This document shows positions 52,627 to 61,872 of a DNA stretch of 64,000 nucleotides, piece after piece (position 1 is the stretch's first letter; each line of letters starts with the position of its first letter). The translations under genes and the position numbers were made by a program. Source of the DNA: Chryseobacterium aquifrigidense (GTDB taxonomy: Bacteria; Bacteroidota; Bacteroidia; Flavobacteriales; Weeksellaceae); assembly GCF_006716485.1 (NCBI RefSeq), contig NZ_VFPD01000001.1, forward strand, positions 2,586,008-2,650,007, given 5' to 3'. The notes beneath the pieces are model-generated. The model made no database searches. It was given only the letters and a program-made list of their open reading frames with translations, and was not told the DNA's origin.

Positions 52627-53865
52627 TTAATTTCTCCAGAATAAATTCCCGTCGTTCATCAGGGCTTTTATTTCAGACATTCTGGAAACGGCTTCTGCAG
52701 AACATGAAGCGTCTGTCAGAACAATGGCTGCTTCATCCCCGGCTTTTGGCCACTGTTGTTTTCCTTTTTCATCGAGAGGAAGAATAATTTGGGTAGCAAA
52801 CTGCAAAGCTCTTGACAGGGCATATTCCGTAGCATAACCGTACAGTTCTGCAATCAAATTGGCTTTCTGCAGCATATTTCCGGAACCGAACGTACTCCAG
52901 TAATCCTGTACATTGTCGTTTCCGATTAGTACATTCACTCCATATTTTTTCAGAGTGGGAATAGGCATTACTGTCCCTTTAAAAGGTACTGAAGAAGCAA
53001 TTCCTACTTTTCCGGCAGCCAGTCTTTCCGCAATCTGTTCCGTTTCTTTGGGTGAAAGATGAGCTAAGGCAAACGCATGGCTTACAAATGTTTTTCCCTG
53101 AAGTACGGGATTTTCGATCGCTTTATCAATCAGATAATTGATGGTTTTCATTCCGGATTCTCCTACCTCGTGCAGGTGAATATCAATTCCTTTGTTGTGA
53201 TCTAAAGCCAGCTGAACGGTAAAATCCATTACCTTTTCAATGCTTCCGTCTATACTTAAAGGATCCAGTCCGCCGATAAATCCTACACTTTTAAGCTGTG
53301 CTGCTTCTTTCATCAATGGAGCAGATTCTGTATAGTAAACTCCATGCTGCGGGAATGCCACCAGTTCAGCTTTGAAGGAATCTTTTTTATTTTCAAGTGC
53401 CTGTTCAAGATGTTCCAAAGATTTTAATCCTGATGTAGGATCAATATTAAAATGGGTTCTTGCAAAGTGAGTTCCATAATGCTGCTGCAGGCTGATCAGC
53501 TGCTCTGCCCTCTTTACGGAAGTTTTCAGCAATTCAGGGATGATTTCCTGTTCATAGGCGATCATATCTTTTACCGTTCTTCTTTTCGGAGAAAGTGCCT
53601 GCCACGGAAGACCATATAGTGTTTTATCCAGATGAATGTGCATGTCTCTGAAAGCAGGAAGCATCAGATAACCTTTTGCATCAATTGCTTGGGAAGCAGG
53701 ATCATTGGCTTTTACTGTTTTTATTTTTCCGTCCTCAATTTCAATACTGAAAAGATCTGTTTTTGTTCCGGTAACCTCTTCATTTTCGTATTCAAAACCT
53801 GTTTCCAGGCGGACATTTTTTAGGGAATAGTTTCCTTTTGCAGTTAATTGATAGGGAAATTGCAT
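52627..53865 (-). CDS. Amidohydrolase (cytosine-deaminase-like), cytoplasmic copy
   Basis: 412 aa. Amidohydrolase superfamily with metal-site residues in FRDMHIHLDKTLYG (HxH), the His stretches IDIHLHEVGESG and VSHAFALAHLS, and the metal Asp in IGNDNVQDYWSTFG. There is a clear beta-sandwich start (LKNVRLETGFEYENEEVTGT) and end (AAIVLTDASCSAEAVSRMSE). No signal peptide, so it is cytoplasmic. The group includes cytosine deaminase-like and N-isopropylammelide-type enzymes; the substrate is not identifiable. It is a paralogue of the exported copy at 55014-56354, with an AraC regulator between. Minus strand TAATTTTG (53885-53892) is the -7 element, without a TTG at -33, so activation is likely. 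Confidence 0.88.
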   Translation of the reverse strand: MQFPYQLTAKGNYSLKNVRLETGFEYENEEVTGTKTDLFSIEIEDGKIKTVKANDPASQAIDAKGYLMLPAFRDMHIHLDKTLYGLPWQALSPKRRTVKDMIAYEQEIIPELLKTSVKRAEQLISLQQHYGTHFARTHFNIDPTSGLKSLEHLEQALENKKDSFKAELVAFPQHGVYYTESAPLMKEAAQLKSVGFIGGLDPLSIDGSIEKVMDFTVQLALDHNKGIDIHLHEVGESGMKTINYLIDKAIENPVLQGKTFVSHAFALAHLSPKETEQIAERLAAGKVGIASSVPFKGTVMPIPTLKKYGVNVLIGNDNVQDYWSTFGSGNMLQKANLIAELYGYATEYALSRALQFATQIILPLDEKGKQQWPKAGDEAAIVLTDASCSAEAVSRMSEIKALMNDGNLFWRN

Positions 53866-53884
53866 GATTTAAAATTTAACTATA

Positions 53885-53892
53885 CAAAATTA
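53885..53892 (-). promoter_or_regulatory. -7 element of the cytoplasmic amidohydrolase gene
   Basis: CTAATTTTGTAT on the minus strand carries TAATTTTG; the same word stands before the paralogue (56366-56373). No TTG at -33. Confidence 0.55.
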
Positions 53893-53944
53893 GCCCGACT
53901 TCATGTTAAAACCGGTGTATCAATTATGTCTTGTTTTGTACAGA

Positions 53945-54790
53945 TTATTCTTTGAACTGGGAAGGTGTCATTCCCGTCTGCGCTTTAAAGAATTTGGAAA
54001 AGCTTGCATGATCATAGAACCCAAGATCATATACAATATCTTTCACAGACATTTCAGAAACTTTTAATAACCTCTTTGCTTCCAGCAAAATACGGTCCTG
54101 AATAAGAGATGAAGCTGAAGCATTGAGGGTTTTCTTGCAGACAATATTCAGGTAGTTGGCAGAAATATTCAGTTTATCGGCGTAAAAGGATACGGATCTT
54201 TCTGTTTTGAAATGTTCGTCAATAAGATGCAGAAACTTTGAAATAATAGGATTTGAGTTATAAACTTCAAAATCTTTGTAAGCACCTTCCACAGATTTAC
54301 TCACCAGTAAACCAATCAGTTCACTTCTTTTTTGAATCAGTTCCCAAAATACTTTTTCTCCGTTCAGTTCTTTCTGAATGGCATGAAATTCATATAGAAA
54401 AGTTTCAAAAACTTCTTTGGAAAGATTGATCACCGGATGATTCTGGTAATACGATGCAGAAAACCTTAACGAAGGTAGAAAACTTTCAAACCAATCTCTG
54501 CTGATCATCAGCTGATATCCTATGGTTTCTTTTTCAATCACCCATTGATGTACCTGATCCGGAAAAACCAGATGAATCTGGTAATCCTTTACTTCATATT
54601 CTGTAAAATCTATGGTATGTGAGCCTGCTCCATGCTCAAAAAGATTGATGATAAAAAAGTCGTGCTTGTGTGGATCATCAATAGAACGTGCTCCGGAAAG
54701 CTCATTGAACAGCAGATTACAGCCTTTCAGCTGATTTTCACTAAATTCCTGAATTCCTAAAATTGGAAAATGATCTGTATGGTAAGCCAC
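53945..54790 (-). CDS. AraC-family regulator between the amidohydrolase genes
   Basis: 281 aa. An N-terminal cupin/AraC ligand region (FFIINLFEHGAGSHTIDFTE, HLVFPDQVHQWVIEKETIGY) precedes a C-terminal AraC domain: ERSVSFYADKLNISANYLNI, SVKDIVYDLGFYDHASFSKF and FKAQTGMTPSQF. It lies 79 bp upstream of the cytoplasmic amidohydrolase gene on the same strand and 223 bp from the exported paralogue, and probably regulates one or both. Ligand unknown. Confidence 0.9.
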   Translation of the reverse strand: MAYHTDHFPILGIQEFSENQLKGCNLLFNELSGARSIDDPHKHDFFIINLFEHGAGSHTIDFTEYEVKDYQIHLVFPDQVHQWVIEKETIGYQLMISRDWFESFLPSLRFSASYYQNHPVINLSKEVFETFLYEFHAIQKELNGEKVFWELIQKRSELIGLLVSKSVEGAYKDFEVYNSNPIISKFLHLIDEHFKTERSVSFYADKLNISANYLNIVCKKTLNASASSLIQDRILLEAKRLLKVSEMSVKDIVYDLGFYDHASFSKFFKAQTGMTPSQFKE

Positions 54791-55013
54791 CCTGCCTGAT
54801 TTTCTCTAAAATTAGTAAAATTTATGAGAGAAAAAATTAAAACAACCACAAAAGGGATAAAAGCTTTACATACACCACTTCTTCTTCAGTTTCTACTTCA
54901 TTCCGTGGCTGTTTCTGAAAATCAACAATTGTTTTCAGGCTTTCATACCCTTTGTGGCTAAAAAACACAACTAAATTATATATATAAATTTGTAAACAAT
55001 TATATCATTGGGT
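54791..55013. other. Spacer with an unexplained open minus-strand frame
   Basis: A 43-codon minus-strand frame (GTG 54968 to stop 54837-54839) contains VDFQKQPRNEVETEEEVVYV, which looks more protein-like than random sequence. It has no recognised family and no ATG. It could be a small gene, a coding relic or chance. Confidence 0.25.
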
Positions 55014-56354
55014 CTAAAAGACAACATTTCCATCATGCACCAATGATTCTACTTCTGAAATTCTTGATACGGCTTCTGCTGAACAGCTTGCATTGATGAG
55101 TACAAAGTCTGCCTTATCTCCGGATTTCGGCCATTGCTGAGTTCCTTTGTCATCCAGCGGAAGAATATTTCCCGTTGCAAGTTTTAAGCTTCTTGACAAT
55201 AAAAACTCTGTTGAATATCCGTACAACTGAGCCATCAGGTTGGCTTTCTGAAGTACACTTCCTGTTCCGAAAGTATTCCAGTGATCTATGATACTGTCAT
55301 TTCCTGTGAGAACAGTCACATTATGTTTATAAAGAGTTGGGATAGGCATAATCAGTCTGCCAAAAGGGATCGTGGAAACAATTCCAATTTGTGCTTCACT
55401 TAATTTTTCCGCAATTTCTTCCAGTTTTGCAGCTTCTAATTTTGCCAGAATAAAACAGTGGCTTACATAAGTTTTTCCTTTCAGAAAAGGATTTTCATTT
55501 ACTTTTTTAATCAGGTATTCTACCGTTTTCAATCCTGAATCTCCGGTTTCATGAAGATGAATATCTATTCCTTTTTTATTGTCTAAAGCAAGCTGAACCG
55601 TGAAGTCAACCACTTTTTCGATATCTCCATCAATGCTGAACGGATCTACTCCACCGATAAAATCGATGTCCATTTTCGCAGCTTCTTTCAGATATGGTAC
55701 GGAATCCGTATAGAAAACACCATGCTGTGGAAAGGCTACCAGCTCAGCTCCAAAGCTTTTCTTTTTGTTTTCTAAAGCTTTCTGCAGATTTTTTAAAGAC
55801 TGAAGTTTGGAAGTCGGTTCAATATTCACATGGCTTCTTGCATAGGAAGTTCCCTTTGATTGCAGTAGCTCGATCAGTTTTTCAGCCTTGAAGGTAGAAT
55901 TTTTCAGCATCTCAGGAAGCATTTTCTGCTCCAGTTCTATCATTCCTTTAACACCTCCGGTTCTTTTTCTAACTGCCTGCCACTTATCTCCATAAAAGGT
56001 TTTATCCAGGTGAATATGCATATCTTTAAATGCAGGAAGCATCAATAGACCTTTTGCATCTACAGCTTTAGCATTGGGCTGATTGGCTGTGATCTTTGTG
56101 ATTTTTCCGTTTTCAACTTCTACATAAAACAGATCAGTTTTGGTGGAGGTAACTTCTCCTTCCCGGTAATTAAAACCTGTTTCCAGACGAACATTTTTAA
56201 GGCTCATTTTTCCTTTTGCTGAAATAGTACTGTCATTAAGGAAAGGTGATGCGGTCATGATACTGGGTATTAAAGTTAATCCCGCTACAGCCAGTGCTGA
56301 ATTACGGATAAAATCTTTACGGGAGATGTTATTGTCTGAAGTCTTCATTTCCAA
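55014..56354 (-). CDS. Amidohydrolase, exported copy with Tat-like signal
   Basis: 446 aa. The N terminus has ISRKDFIRNSALAVAGLTLI, a Tat-like signal (S-R-K-D-F with a single Arg, hydrophobic stretch, then SIMTAS), followed by the same enzyme as the copy at 52627: LPAFKDMHIHLDKTFYGDKW, IDIHLHETGDSG, YVSHCFILAKL and TGNDSIIDHWNTFGTG. The two differ mainly in the export signal and in divergence of about a third of residues. It is a candidate periplasmic or secreted hydrolase for the same compound. A full promoter (56366-56394) precedes it. A single Arg instead of RR makes Sec export possible as well. Confidence 0.85.
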   Translation of the reverse strand: MEMKTSDNNISRKDFIRNSALAVAGLTLIPSIMTASPFLNDSTISAKGKMSLKNVRLETGFNYREGEVTSTKTDLFYVEVENGKITKITANQPNAKAVDAKGLLMLPAFKDMHIHLDKTFYGDKWQAVRKRTGGVKGMIELEQKMLPEMLKNSTFKAEKLIELLQSKGTSYARSHVNIEPTSKLQSLKNLQKALENKKKSFGAELVAFPQHGVFYTDSVPYLKEAAKMDIDFIGGVDPFSIDGDIEKVVDFTVQLALDNKKGIDIHLHETGDSGLKTVEYLIKKVNENPFLKGKTYVSHCFILAKLEAAKLEEIAEKLSEAQIGIVSTIPFGRLIMPIPTLYKHNVTVLTGNDSIIDHWNTFGTGSVLQKANLMAQLYGYSTEFLLSRSLKLATGNILPLDDKGTQQWPKSGDKADFVLINASCSAEAVSRISEVESLVHDGNVVF

Positions 56355-56365
56355 TCTATTTGATA

Positions 56366-56394
56366 CAAAATTAGAAAGAAGTACTCTGAACCAA
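56366..56394 (-). promoter_or_regulatory. Promoter of the exported amidohydrolase gene
   Basis: On the minus strand TTG (56392-56394), an 18-bp spacer and TAATTTTG (56366-56373) form a full -33/-7 promoter; the ATG is 11 bp after the -7 element. Confidence 0.7.
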
Positions 56395-56611
56395 GTGTAT
56401 GGTTTATTACAAAATCTGTATGATTTATGCTTTGTGAATATTTATGTTTCAGATAGTCATTTTAAAAAGAAAATTTCCCCTGCAGAACACTCAGCTTATG
56501 CAGATTTTCATATATGACATGAGAAAATGAATATTTTAAATTAAAATTTGCCTATTAATTCAATCTGCGGGCTTAAAATTCTCAATATTGAAGTTACATT
56601 TCTGCATAAAA

Positions 56612-56635
56612 AAACCGGATTTAAAAATCCGGTTT
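56612..56635. terminator. Terminator of hemL
   Basis: AAACCGGATTT and AAATCCGGTTT form a perfect stem; on the minus strand a run of T follows. It lies about 10 bp after the hemL stop. Confidence 0.9.
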
Positions 56636-56644
56636 CATTTATAT

Positions 56645-57934
56645 TTATTTATTTGAATATTCAAATTTTCTTACTGCTTCCAGTGTCATATCAATTTCTT
56701 TATCCCTGATGGCATCACTGATGAAGTATGTTTCGTAACCGCTTGGTGGAAGATATACTCCATTCTGCAGCATCTGATGGAAGAAATTATTGAACAATGA
56801 ATGGTTAGCTTCCTGAGCCTCATCAAAGTTGGAAACACTTTTGATATGGAAGAATACAGACATCATAGAACCTTTTCTGTTGATTCTGTGAGCAATTCCT
56901 TTCTCATTCAGAATTTTTCCGATTTCAAAATCCAACGTTTCTGTGGTCTTGTGTAATCTGTTGAAAAATTCGGGATCATTTTTAATAAGCTGAAGGGTTT
57001 TTAATCCTGCTCTCATTGCCAGGGGGTTTCCACTTAGCGTTCCCGCCTGGTAAACTCCTCCTTTTGGTGCAAGGTGATCCATAATTTCATTTCTACCTGC
57101 AAAAGCTCCTACAGGAAGTCCTCCTCCGATTACTTTTCCGTAAGTGACCAGGTCTGCTTTTACATTGAAAAGTTCCTGTGCTCCTCCGAAAGCTAATCTG
57201 AAACCGGTCATTACTTCATCAAAAATCAATAATGCTCCGTTTTCATCACAGATTTTTCTAAGATTTTGTAAAAAGTCGTTTTCAGGCAGTACACAACCCA
57301 TATTTCCGGCAACCGGCTCTATAATTACTGCTGCAATTTCTCCCTGGTTATGGCGGAATAAATCCTGAACCTGTTCAAAATCGTTATAACGGGCTAACAA
57401 AGTATCTTTTGCAGTACCAGCAGTTACTCCCGGAGAATTTGGATTTCCGAATGTAGCGGCTCCGCTTCCCGCTTTGATCAGGAATGAATCTGAATGCCCG
57501 TGATAGCAGCCTTCAAATTTTACAATTTTATCTCTTCCCGTATATCCTCTTGCCAGCCTGATAGCACTCATACATGCTTCTGTTCCTGAAGAAACCATTC
57601 TGATCTGGTCAATATTCGGGACATTTTCAATGATGAATTTTGCAATTTCAGTTTCCAGTTCTGTAGGGGCTCCGAAAGAGAATCCTTTCTCTGCCTGTAT
57701 TTTCAGTTCTTCCAGCACTTCAGGATGGGTATGTCCTAAAATAGCCGGGCCCCATGAGTTGATATAATCGATGTAAGTATTGTCATCTGCATCGGTAAGG
57801 TAAGCTCCCTTCGCCGATTTCATAAAAACAGGCACTCCTCCTACGGATTTGAATGCTCTTACCGGAGAGTTTACGCCTCCCGGAATGTATTTGTAGGCTT
57901 CATCAAATAAAGCCGAACTTCTCTGATACTTCAT
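56645..57934 (-). CDS. hemL: Glutamate-1-semialdehyde 2,1-aminomutase
   Basis: 429 aa, PLP-dependent, converts glutamate-1-semialdehyde to 5-aminolevulinate for haem. The PLP Lys is in [20 protein letters not shown], near residue 265. Family signatures are [36 protein letters not shown] and [18 protein letters not shown]. Full length. Standing alone on the minus strand with its own terminator. Confidence 0.97.
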   Translation of the reverse strand: MKYQRSSALFDEAYKYIPGGVNSPVRAFKSVGGVPVFMKSAKGAYLTDADDNTYIDYINSWGPAILGHTHPEVLEELKIQAEKGFSFGAPTELETEIAKFIIENVPNIDQIRMVSSGTEACMSAIRLARGYTGRDKIVKFEGCYHGHSDSFLIKAGSGAATFGNPNSPGVTAGTAKDTLLARYNDFEQVQDLFRHNQGEIAAVIIEPVAGNMGCVLPENDFLQNLRKICDENGALLIFDEVMTGFRLAFGGAQELFNVKADLVTYGKVIGGGLPVGAFAGRNEIMDHLAPKGGVYQAGTLSGNPLAMRAGLKTLQLIKNDPEFFNRLHKTTETLDFEIGKILNEKGIAHRINRKGSMMSVFFHIKSVSNFDEAQEANHSLFNNFFHQMLQNGVYLPPSGYETYFISDAIRDKEIDMTLEAVRKFEYSNK

Positions 57935-57952
57935 TTTCTCTTATTTTATTGT

Positions 57953-58918
57953 TTAACCCTCAAAATAAAGGGTTCCATCTTCTCCTGCATAATTCTTCTG
58001 TCCATCAATCACTGTGTAATATATTTGAAAAGGATTGCCATTTTTCCAAAGTGTAACGGCTGGTTCAAATTTTCCATATAAAACCTTATTATTGGGAAGA
58101 ATTGTCATGAAAATTAAATTCTTATTGTTATTCGGATCAGGTTCTGAGAGAACCACTAACTGACTCGCTTCTACAAGATTGATCATCTTATATCGTATAG
58201 GATAAACCTCCCGAAAATGTTCGTCTGCTAATCCAAACAGCCCTGAATCGTTAGTCGTAAAAATATAAGGTTTTCCTCTATAAAACTGCCATCCAACATA
58301 TGCTATTTCGCGTGTATTAATAAATATTTTCTTAAGTTTAGGAATATAAATCCCAACATAAGTATCATCTTTATTTATTTCGATAAAATCGCTCTTGTAA
58401 TTCAGCTGGTAGTTGTCATCATCATATGGGACCAGCATGTCCAGGTCTTCATCATCAAGATCATTCCTGTTTAATGTTAACTTTGCATCATTTCTATAAA
58501 GCGGATCATTCTCCCAACCTCTGTCCCTTATTGGATAGTTTTCACGTTTAATATATTTTTCAAGACGCATTTTTGTTTTAATGGAATAATAATAGTAATC
58601 CCATCCATCAAACACCAGATATTTATCTCCGTCCACAGATATAGGCATATGAGAAATAAATGGCATGATCATCACTGCCCTTCTGTCTATAATTCCAAAT
58701 TGTCCATTTTGTTCTGCATGAAAACCTCCTACAGATTCGTCGTAACTGCTTATGCTGCTATATTGTGGTTGCACAACTATAAATTTATTAATATCGCACA
58801 ACCCCCACACTTTTCCTTTTCTGTAAGGAATATAATTTTGCTCCTGAGAAAATATTGTACATGACATCAATATCAGAAATATCAGCAGATATTTAGATTT
58901 GATATTTAAAATTCCCAT
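57953..58918 (-). CDS. Exported WG-repeat-like protein
   Basis: 321 aa. A signal peptide with a lipoprotein-like Cys (YLLIFLILMSCTIFSQ) begins it. Weak WG-type repeats follow: YRKGKVWGLCDINKFIVVQP, AEQNGQFGIIDRRAVMIMPF and NDSGLFGLADEHFREVYPIR. The repeats fit the pattern GK(W)G(L)xDxxGxxVxPxxY and suggest a beta-propeller or similar binding domain on the envelope. Function unknown. It follows the glucosaminidase gene on the same strand after 16 bp, so they may be co-transcribed. Confidence 0.6.
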   Translation of the reverse strand: MGILNIKSKYLLIFLILMSCTIFSQEQNYIPYRKGKVWGLCDINKFIVVQPQYSSISSYDESVGGFHAEQNGQFGIIDRRAVMIMPFISHMPISVDGDKYLVFDGWDYYYYSIKTKMRLEKYIKRENYPIRDRGWENDPLYRNDAKLTLNRNDLDDEDLDMLVPYDDDNYQLNYKSDFIEINKDDTYVGIYIPKLKKIFINTREIAYVGWQFYRGKPYIFTTNDSGLFGLADEHFREVYPIRYKMINLVEASQLVVLSEPDPNNNKNLIFMTILPNNKVLYGKFEPAVTLWKNGNPFQIYYTVIDGQKNYAGEDGTLYFEG

Positions 58919-58934
58919 TGTTTTGGAGTTATTA

Positions 58935-59993
58935 TTAGTTTCGTGGTTTTTTGTCTATTAAATAAATCAGCTGTCCTGCAGAAGGCTGCTGTCCTTCATC
59001 CATCCTGTTTTTAGCATACAATTTATGTAATTTGATTCCGAATTTTTGGGCGATATCATGCATATCTTCTCCAGACACCGCTTTATAGGTTGCGGTATTT
59101 CCTGTAGAATTTTTTGACTCAAGGAAAACGATATCATTTTTCTTTAAAGTCTCATTTTCCAGTTCATTCCACTTCATTAGTCTGCTTTCGCTCACCTTGA
59201 ACTTGCTGGCAATGAATTTTACATCGGTATCTTCAGGAATGATAATATATTTCAGCCCGTCATTCGGATGGCTTTTGATAAGAATAGAATTCAGAATTTC
59301 AGCTTTCGTTTTGATTCTTTCTACTCTTTTTTGTTGTTGTGCGTAAGAAGTCTGTTTGTAAGGAACTTCTACTGTAACAGGGTCTTTGACTTTTCTGATG
59401 GCTTTTGAAGGCTCCAGCTGTGCCATGAAAGTTCTGTCGTCTTTCAGATCCGGGTACATTTTAAGAACAGCATACAATACTTCATTAGAATTGGTATTGT
59501 CATATTCGTATAATTTATACTTTTCAATTTTGGTAATAAGAATTGAAGCATAGCGTGGATTGGTAGCATAACCCGCTTTTTTTAAACCGGTTGCCCACGC
59601 TCTGTAATCTTTCATATCCAGTTTGAAAAGGTTGGCGTAATATTTTCTTGTGGATAAAAATATAGAATGGTCTTCATAAGACTGTCTTGGATCATCGTAC
59701 ACACGGAAGCATTCGTTAGGTGCATCATCGGTATGTTTCATCGTTCTACCGGTCCAGTCTTCTTTACATTTTATACCGAAGTGGTTTTTACCTTCCTGTG
59801 CCAGTCTGCTCTGTCCACCTCCCGTTTCCAGTAATCCCTGGGCAAGGGTAATAGAAGCCGGAATTTTATATTTTTCCATTTCTTCTACGGCATATTTAGC
59901 AAACTTCTGAATATACTGATCTTCGGTTGCCCAAGTCTGGGCTGAAAATTTTGATAAAACTAAAAGGCTTATGGATAGAAAAAGTCTTTTCAT
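58935..59993 (-). CDS. Glucosaminidase (GH73) with C-terminal LysM domains
   Basis: 352 aa. A Sec signal (about 1-18, KFSAQ) precedes a GH73-type glucosaminidase domain (about 25-170): IPASITLAQGLLETGGGQSR with the catalytic Glu, GIKCKEDWTGRTMKHTDDAP, and SILITKIEKYKLYEYD. Two LysM-like domains follow (about 245-290, YIIIPEDTDVKFIASKFKVS; and 305-350, YKAVSGEDMHDIAQKFGIKL). It cuts glucosaminyl bonds in peptidoglycan during wall turnover. LysM binding targets it to the sacculus. Adjacent to a WG-repeat-like gene. Confidence 0.9.
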   Translation of the reverse strand: MKRLFLSISLLVLSKFSAQTWATEDQYIQKFAKYAVEEMEKYKIPASITLAQGLLETGGGQSRLAQEGKNHFGIKCKEDWTGRTMKHTDDAPNECFRVYDDPRQSYEDHSIFLSTRKYYANLFKLDMKDYRAWATGLKKAGYATNPRYASILITKIEKYKLYEYDNTNSNEVLYAVLKMYPDLKDDRTFMAQLEPSKAIRKVKDPVTVEVPYKQTSYAQQQKRVERIKTKAEILNSILIKSHPNDGLKYIIIPEDTDVKFIASKFKVSESRLMKWNELENETLKKNDIVFLESKNSTGNTATYKAVSGEDMHDIAQKFGIKLHKLYAKNRMDEGQQPSAGQLIYLIDKKPRN

Positions 59994-60059
59994 CTTATAA
60001 TTTTTATTGTTTTAAAATGAAAGATGGAACACTAAGTGTTTCATGTTTTTCAATTTTAC

Positions 60060-60986
60060 TTATATAATTAAATTTCTATTCTGTTTTTCCAAAAGTAGAT
60101 TAGCTCCTTCAATTCCCTGTAAACCACCAGTGTGAAAGCACAAAATCTTACTGTTTTCAGGAAAATACCCTTCTTCTATCAGTTCAAAAACTTTCTCCAT
60201 CATTTTCCCTGTATAAATCGGTTCCAAAGGAATTCCGTACCTCTCTTTGAAATCATTGATAAAATGAACGTTTTTATCATTTATTTTACCATAACCTCCA
60301 AAACATGAATCTATTAGATTAAAATTTTGTCTCAAAGTTAATTCAAAAATTTTATTTTCCAGTGAAGCATCGTCAACGGCCTTAAATCCTATAACTTTCT
60401 GATTTTCTTCACAAAATTTTGAAATTCCTGCAATAGTACCTCCGGTTCCAACTGCGGTGCAAAGATAGTCAAAATCTTTTGTTTGTTCATTGAGCATCAT
60501 TTTCACTCCTTCTACGGCCTCTTCATTGGTACCTCCTTCCGGGACTATCAATGCCTCCGGAAACTCCTGCTGAAGGAATTCCGTAAGTTTTTCTTTGTGA
60601 CGGTATTCTTCGCGGGTGACAAATTTCAGGTTCATTCCATTCCTTTTGGCAAAAAGTAAGGTTGGGTTATCGCGCCATTTATGCTCTAATTCTTCTCCTC
60701 TGATAATTCCCAGGGTTGGAATGCCAGCCAGATGACCTACTGCAGCAACTGCGGCGATATGATTCGAAAAAGCGCCTCCAAAAGTAATAATATAAGGATT
60801 ATCAGGATTTCTTTCCAGATAGTGGTTGACATTATGGAACAGTTTCCAGTATTTATTTCCTGAAATCAGCGGATGAATCTGATCTTCCCTTTTAATGAAA
60901 AGTTTAATATTTTTCTCAAGGGGAATTTCCTGGATGGGAACAGGTTCTGTGGGAAGTTTTAATAGCATTTCAGTTGTACAACTCAA
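60060..60986 (-). CDS. ACC deaminase / D-cysteine desulfhydrase family enzyme
   Basis: 308 aa, PLP fold-type II. The PLP lysine is Lys45 in LISGNKYWKLFHNV; SNHIAAVAAVGHLAGIPTLG and LCTAVGTGGTIAGISKFCEE give the substrate and phosphate-binding loops; GGLQGIEG ends the pattern. Family members are 1-aminocyclopropane-1-carboxylate deaminases or D-cysteine desulfhydrases; most Bacteroidota members are annotated only at family level, and sequence alone does not decide. A promoter with TACTTTTG (61000-61007) gives a leader of about 10 nt. Alternative start: ATG of Met7 (60968). Confidence 0.85.
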   Translation of the reverse strand: MSCTTEMLLKLPTEPVPIQEIPLEKNIKLFIKREDQIHPLISGNKYWKLFHNVNHYLERNPDNPYIITFGGAFSNHIAAVAAVGHLAGIPTLGIIRGEELEHKWRDNPTLLFAKRNGMNLKFVTREEYRHKEKLTEFLQQEFPEALIVPEGGTNEEAVEGVKMMLNEQTKDFDYLCTAVGTGGTIAGISKFCEENQKVIGFKAVDDASLENKIFELTLRQNFNLIDSCFGGYGKINDKNVHFINDFKERYGIPLEPIYTGKMMEKVFELIEEGYFPENSKILCFHTGGLQGIEGANLLLEKQNRNLII

Positions 60987-60999
60987 GGTTTATTCTTTA

Positions 61000-61031
61000 C
61001 AAAAGTAGGAAAAGATTTAGTGTTGTGACAA
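61000..61031 (-). promoter_or_regulatory. Promoter of the ACC deaminase-family gene
   Basis: On the minus strand TTG (61029-61031), 21 bp and TACTTTTG (61000-61007); the ATG at 60986 is 14 bp after the -7 element. Confidence 0.6.
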
Positions 61032-61048
61032 TTTGTTGTTTTTATTGT

Positions 61049-61172
61049 TTTTTTACCACAGATAACATGGATTTCTACAGATGGCTGTTTGATACTTTTT
61101 TAAGTTTTGGCTAAAGCCGGATGAATTTTGATTTTTTTGATAAACGGGCTAAAGCCCATTCCTATTGAATTA
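61049..61172. repeat. Single copy of the GGGCTAAAGCCC hairpin repeat
   Basis: ACCACAGATAACATGG, then GGCTAAAGCC and GGGCTAAAGCCC (61146-61157) with CATTCCTATTGAAT. It matches the unit of the tandem array at 62456-63352 in the order of its parts, at lower identity. Confidence 0.75.
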
Positions 61173-61257
61173 TACAGTACTGCAATGCCAAAATATTCCG
61201 GTTATCTTGATGTGAAAGATCTTAATACTTCTGTCATTACAAAGAATAAATCGGAAG

Positions 61258-61300
61258 CCAGAACCCAGAATCCTGAACCCGAATCTCGTAACCCGGAACT
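61258..61300. repeat. Degenerate heptamer repeat
   Basis: Units GAACCCA, GAATCCT, GAACCCG, AATCTCG, TAACCCG, GAACTCC follow each other at 7-bp spacing, a third locus with 7-bp periodicity. Together with the adjacent hairpin repeat it fills the spacer 61008-61321; I see no gene there. Confidence 0.6.
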
Positions 61301-61321
61301 CCAATGCATCATGCCCTTATT

Positions 61322-61648
61322 CTAAAGATATTTCCTGAAGTTCCAGAATTTTCTTTTTCTGAGATAGTTCAGGTTGTTTTCATTAGCATAAGCTTCTCTT
61401 TCAAAGGAAATTCTTCTGTAAGCCAGATAGCCGTCTTTCAATTTGAAAAACCAATAATAGTATTCAACAACGTAGAAAATATAGAAGAAAATAACGAGCA
61501 TTTCCAGTTGCTGCTTCAAATGGATTTTTTCGTGATTGATCAATACATTATTTTCCTTATCTTCGGGTTTCCTAATGAAGATAAAGGGAAAGAGAGCAAT
61601 GCCATTAATTTTTAATTTTTTTAAAGGCTTTTGGCATACAATTATCAT
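61322..61648 (-). CDS. Small membrane protein with HExxH motif
   Basis: 108 aa from ATG 61648; an in-frame ATG at 61681 is alternative. The -7 word TATATTTG (minus strand, 61654-61661) lies 5 bp before ATG 61648, which supports the shorter form. A zinc-type motif NHEKIHLKQQLE is followed by a hydrophobic helix (MLVIFFYIFYVVEYYYWFF), and 30 residues later SFEREAYANENN could supply a third ligand (Glu). The pattern HExxH-helix-E is that of a minimal M56/BlaR1-like or gluzincin-like membrane protease. It may be a bona fide small integral metallopeptidase or a degenerate one. Function unknown. Confidence 0.65.
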   Translation of the reverse strand: MIIVCQKPLKKLKINGIALFPFIFIRKPEDKENNVLINHEKIHLKQQLEMLVIFFYIFYVVEYYYWFFKLKDGYLAYRRISFEREAYANENNLNYLRKRKFWNFRKYL

Positions 61649-61685
61649 AGTAACAAATATAAAAAGTTTTTTGACTAGCATTTAA

Positions 61686-61871
<186 letters not shown>

Positions 61872-61872
61872 A

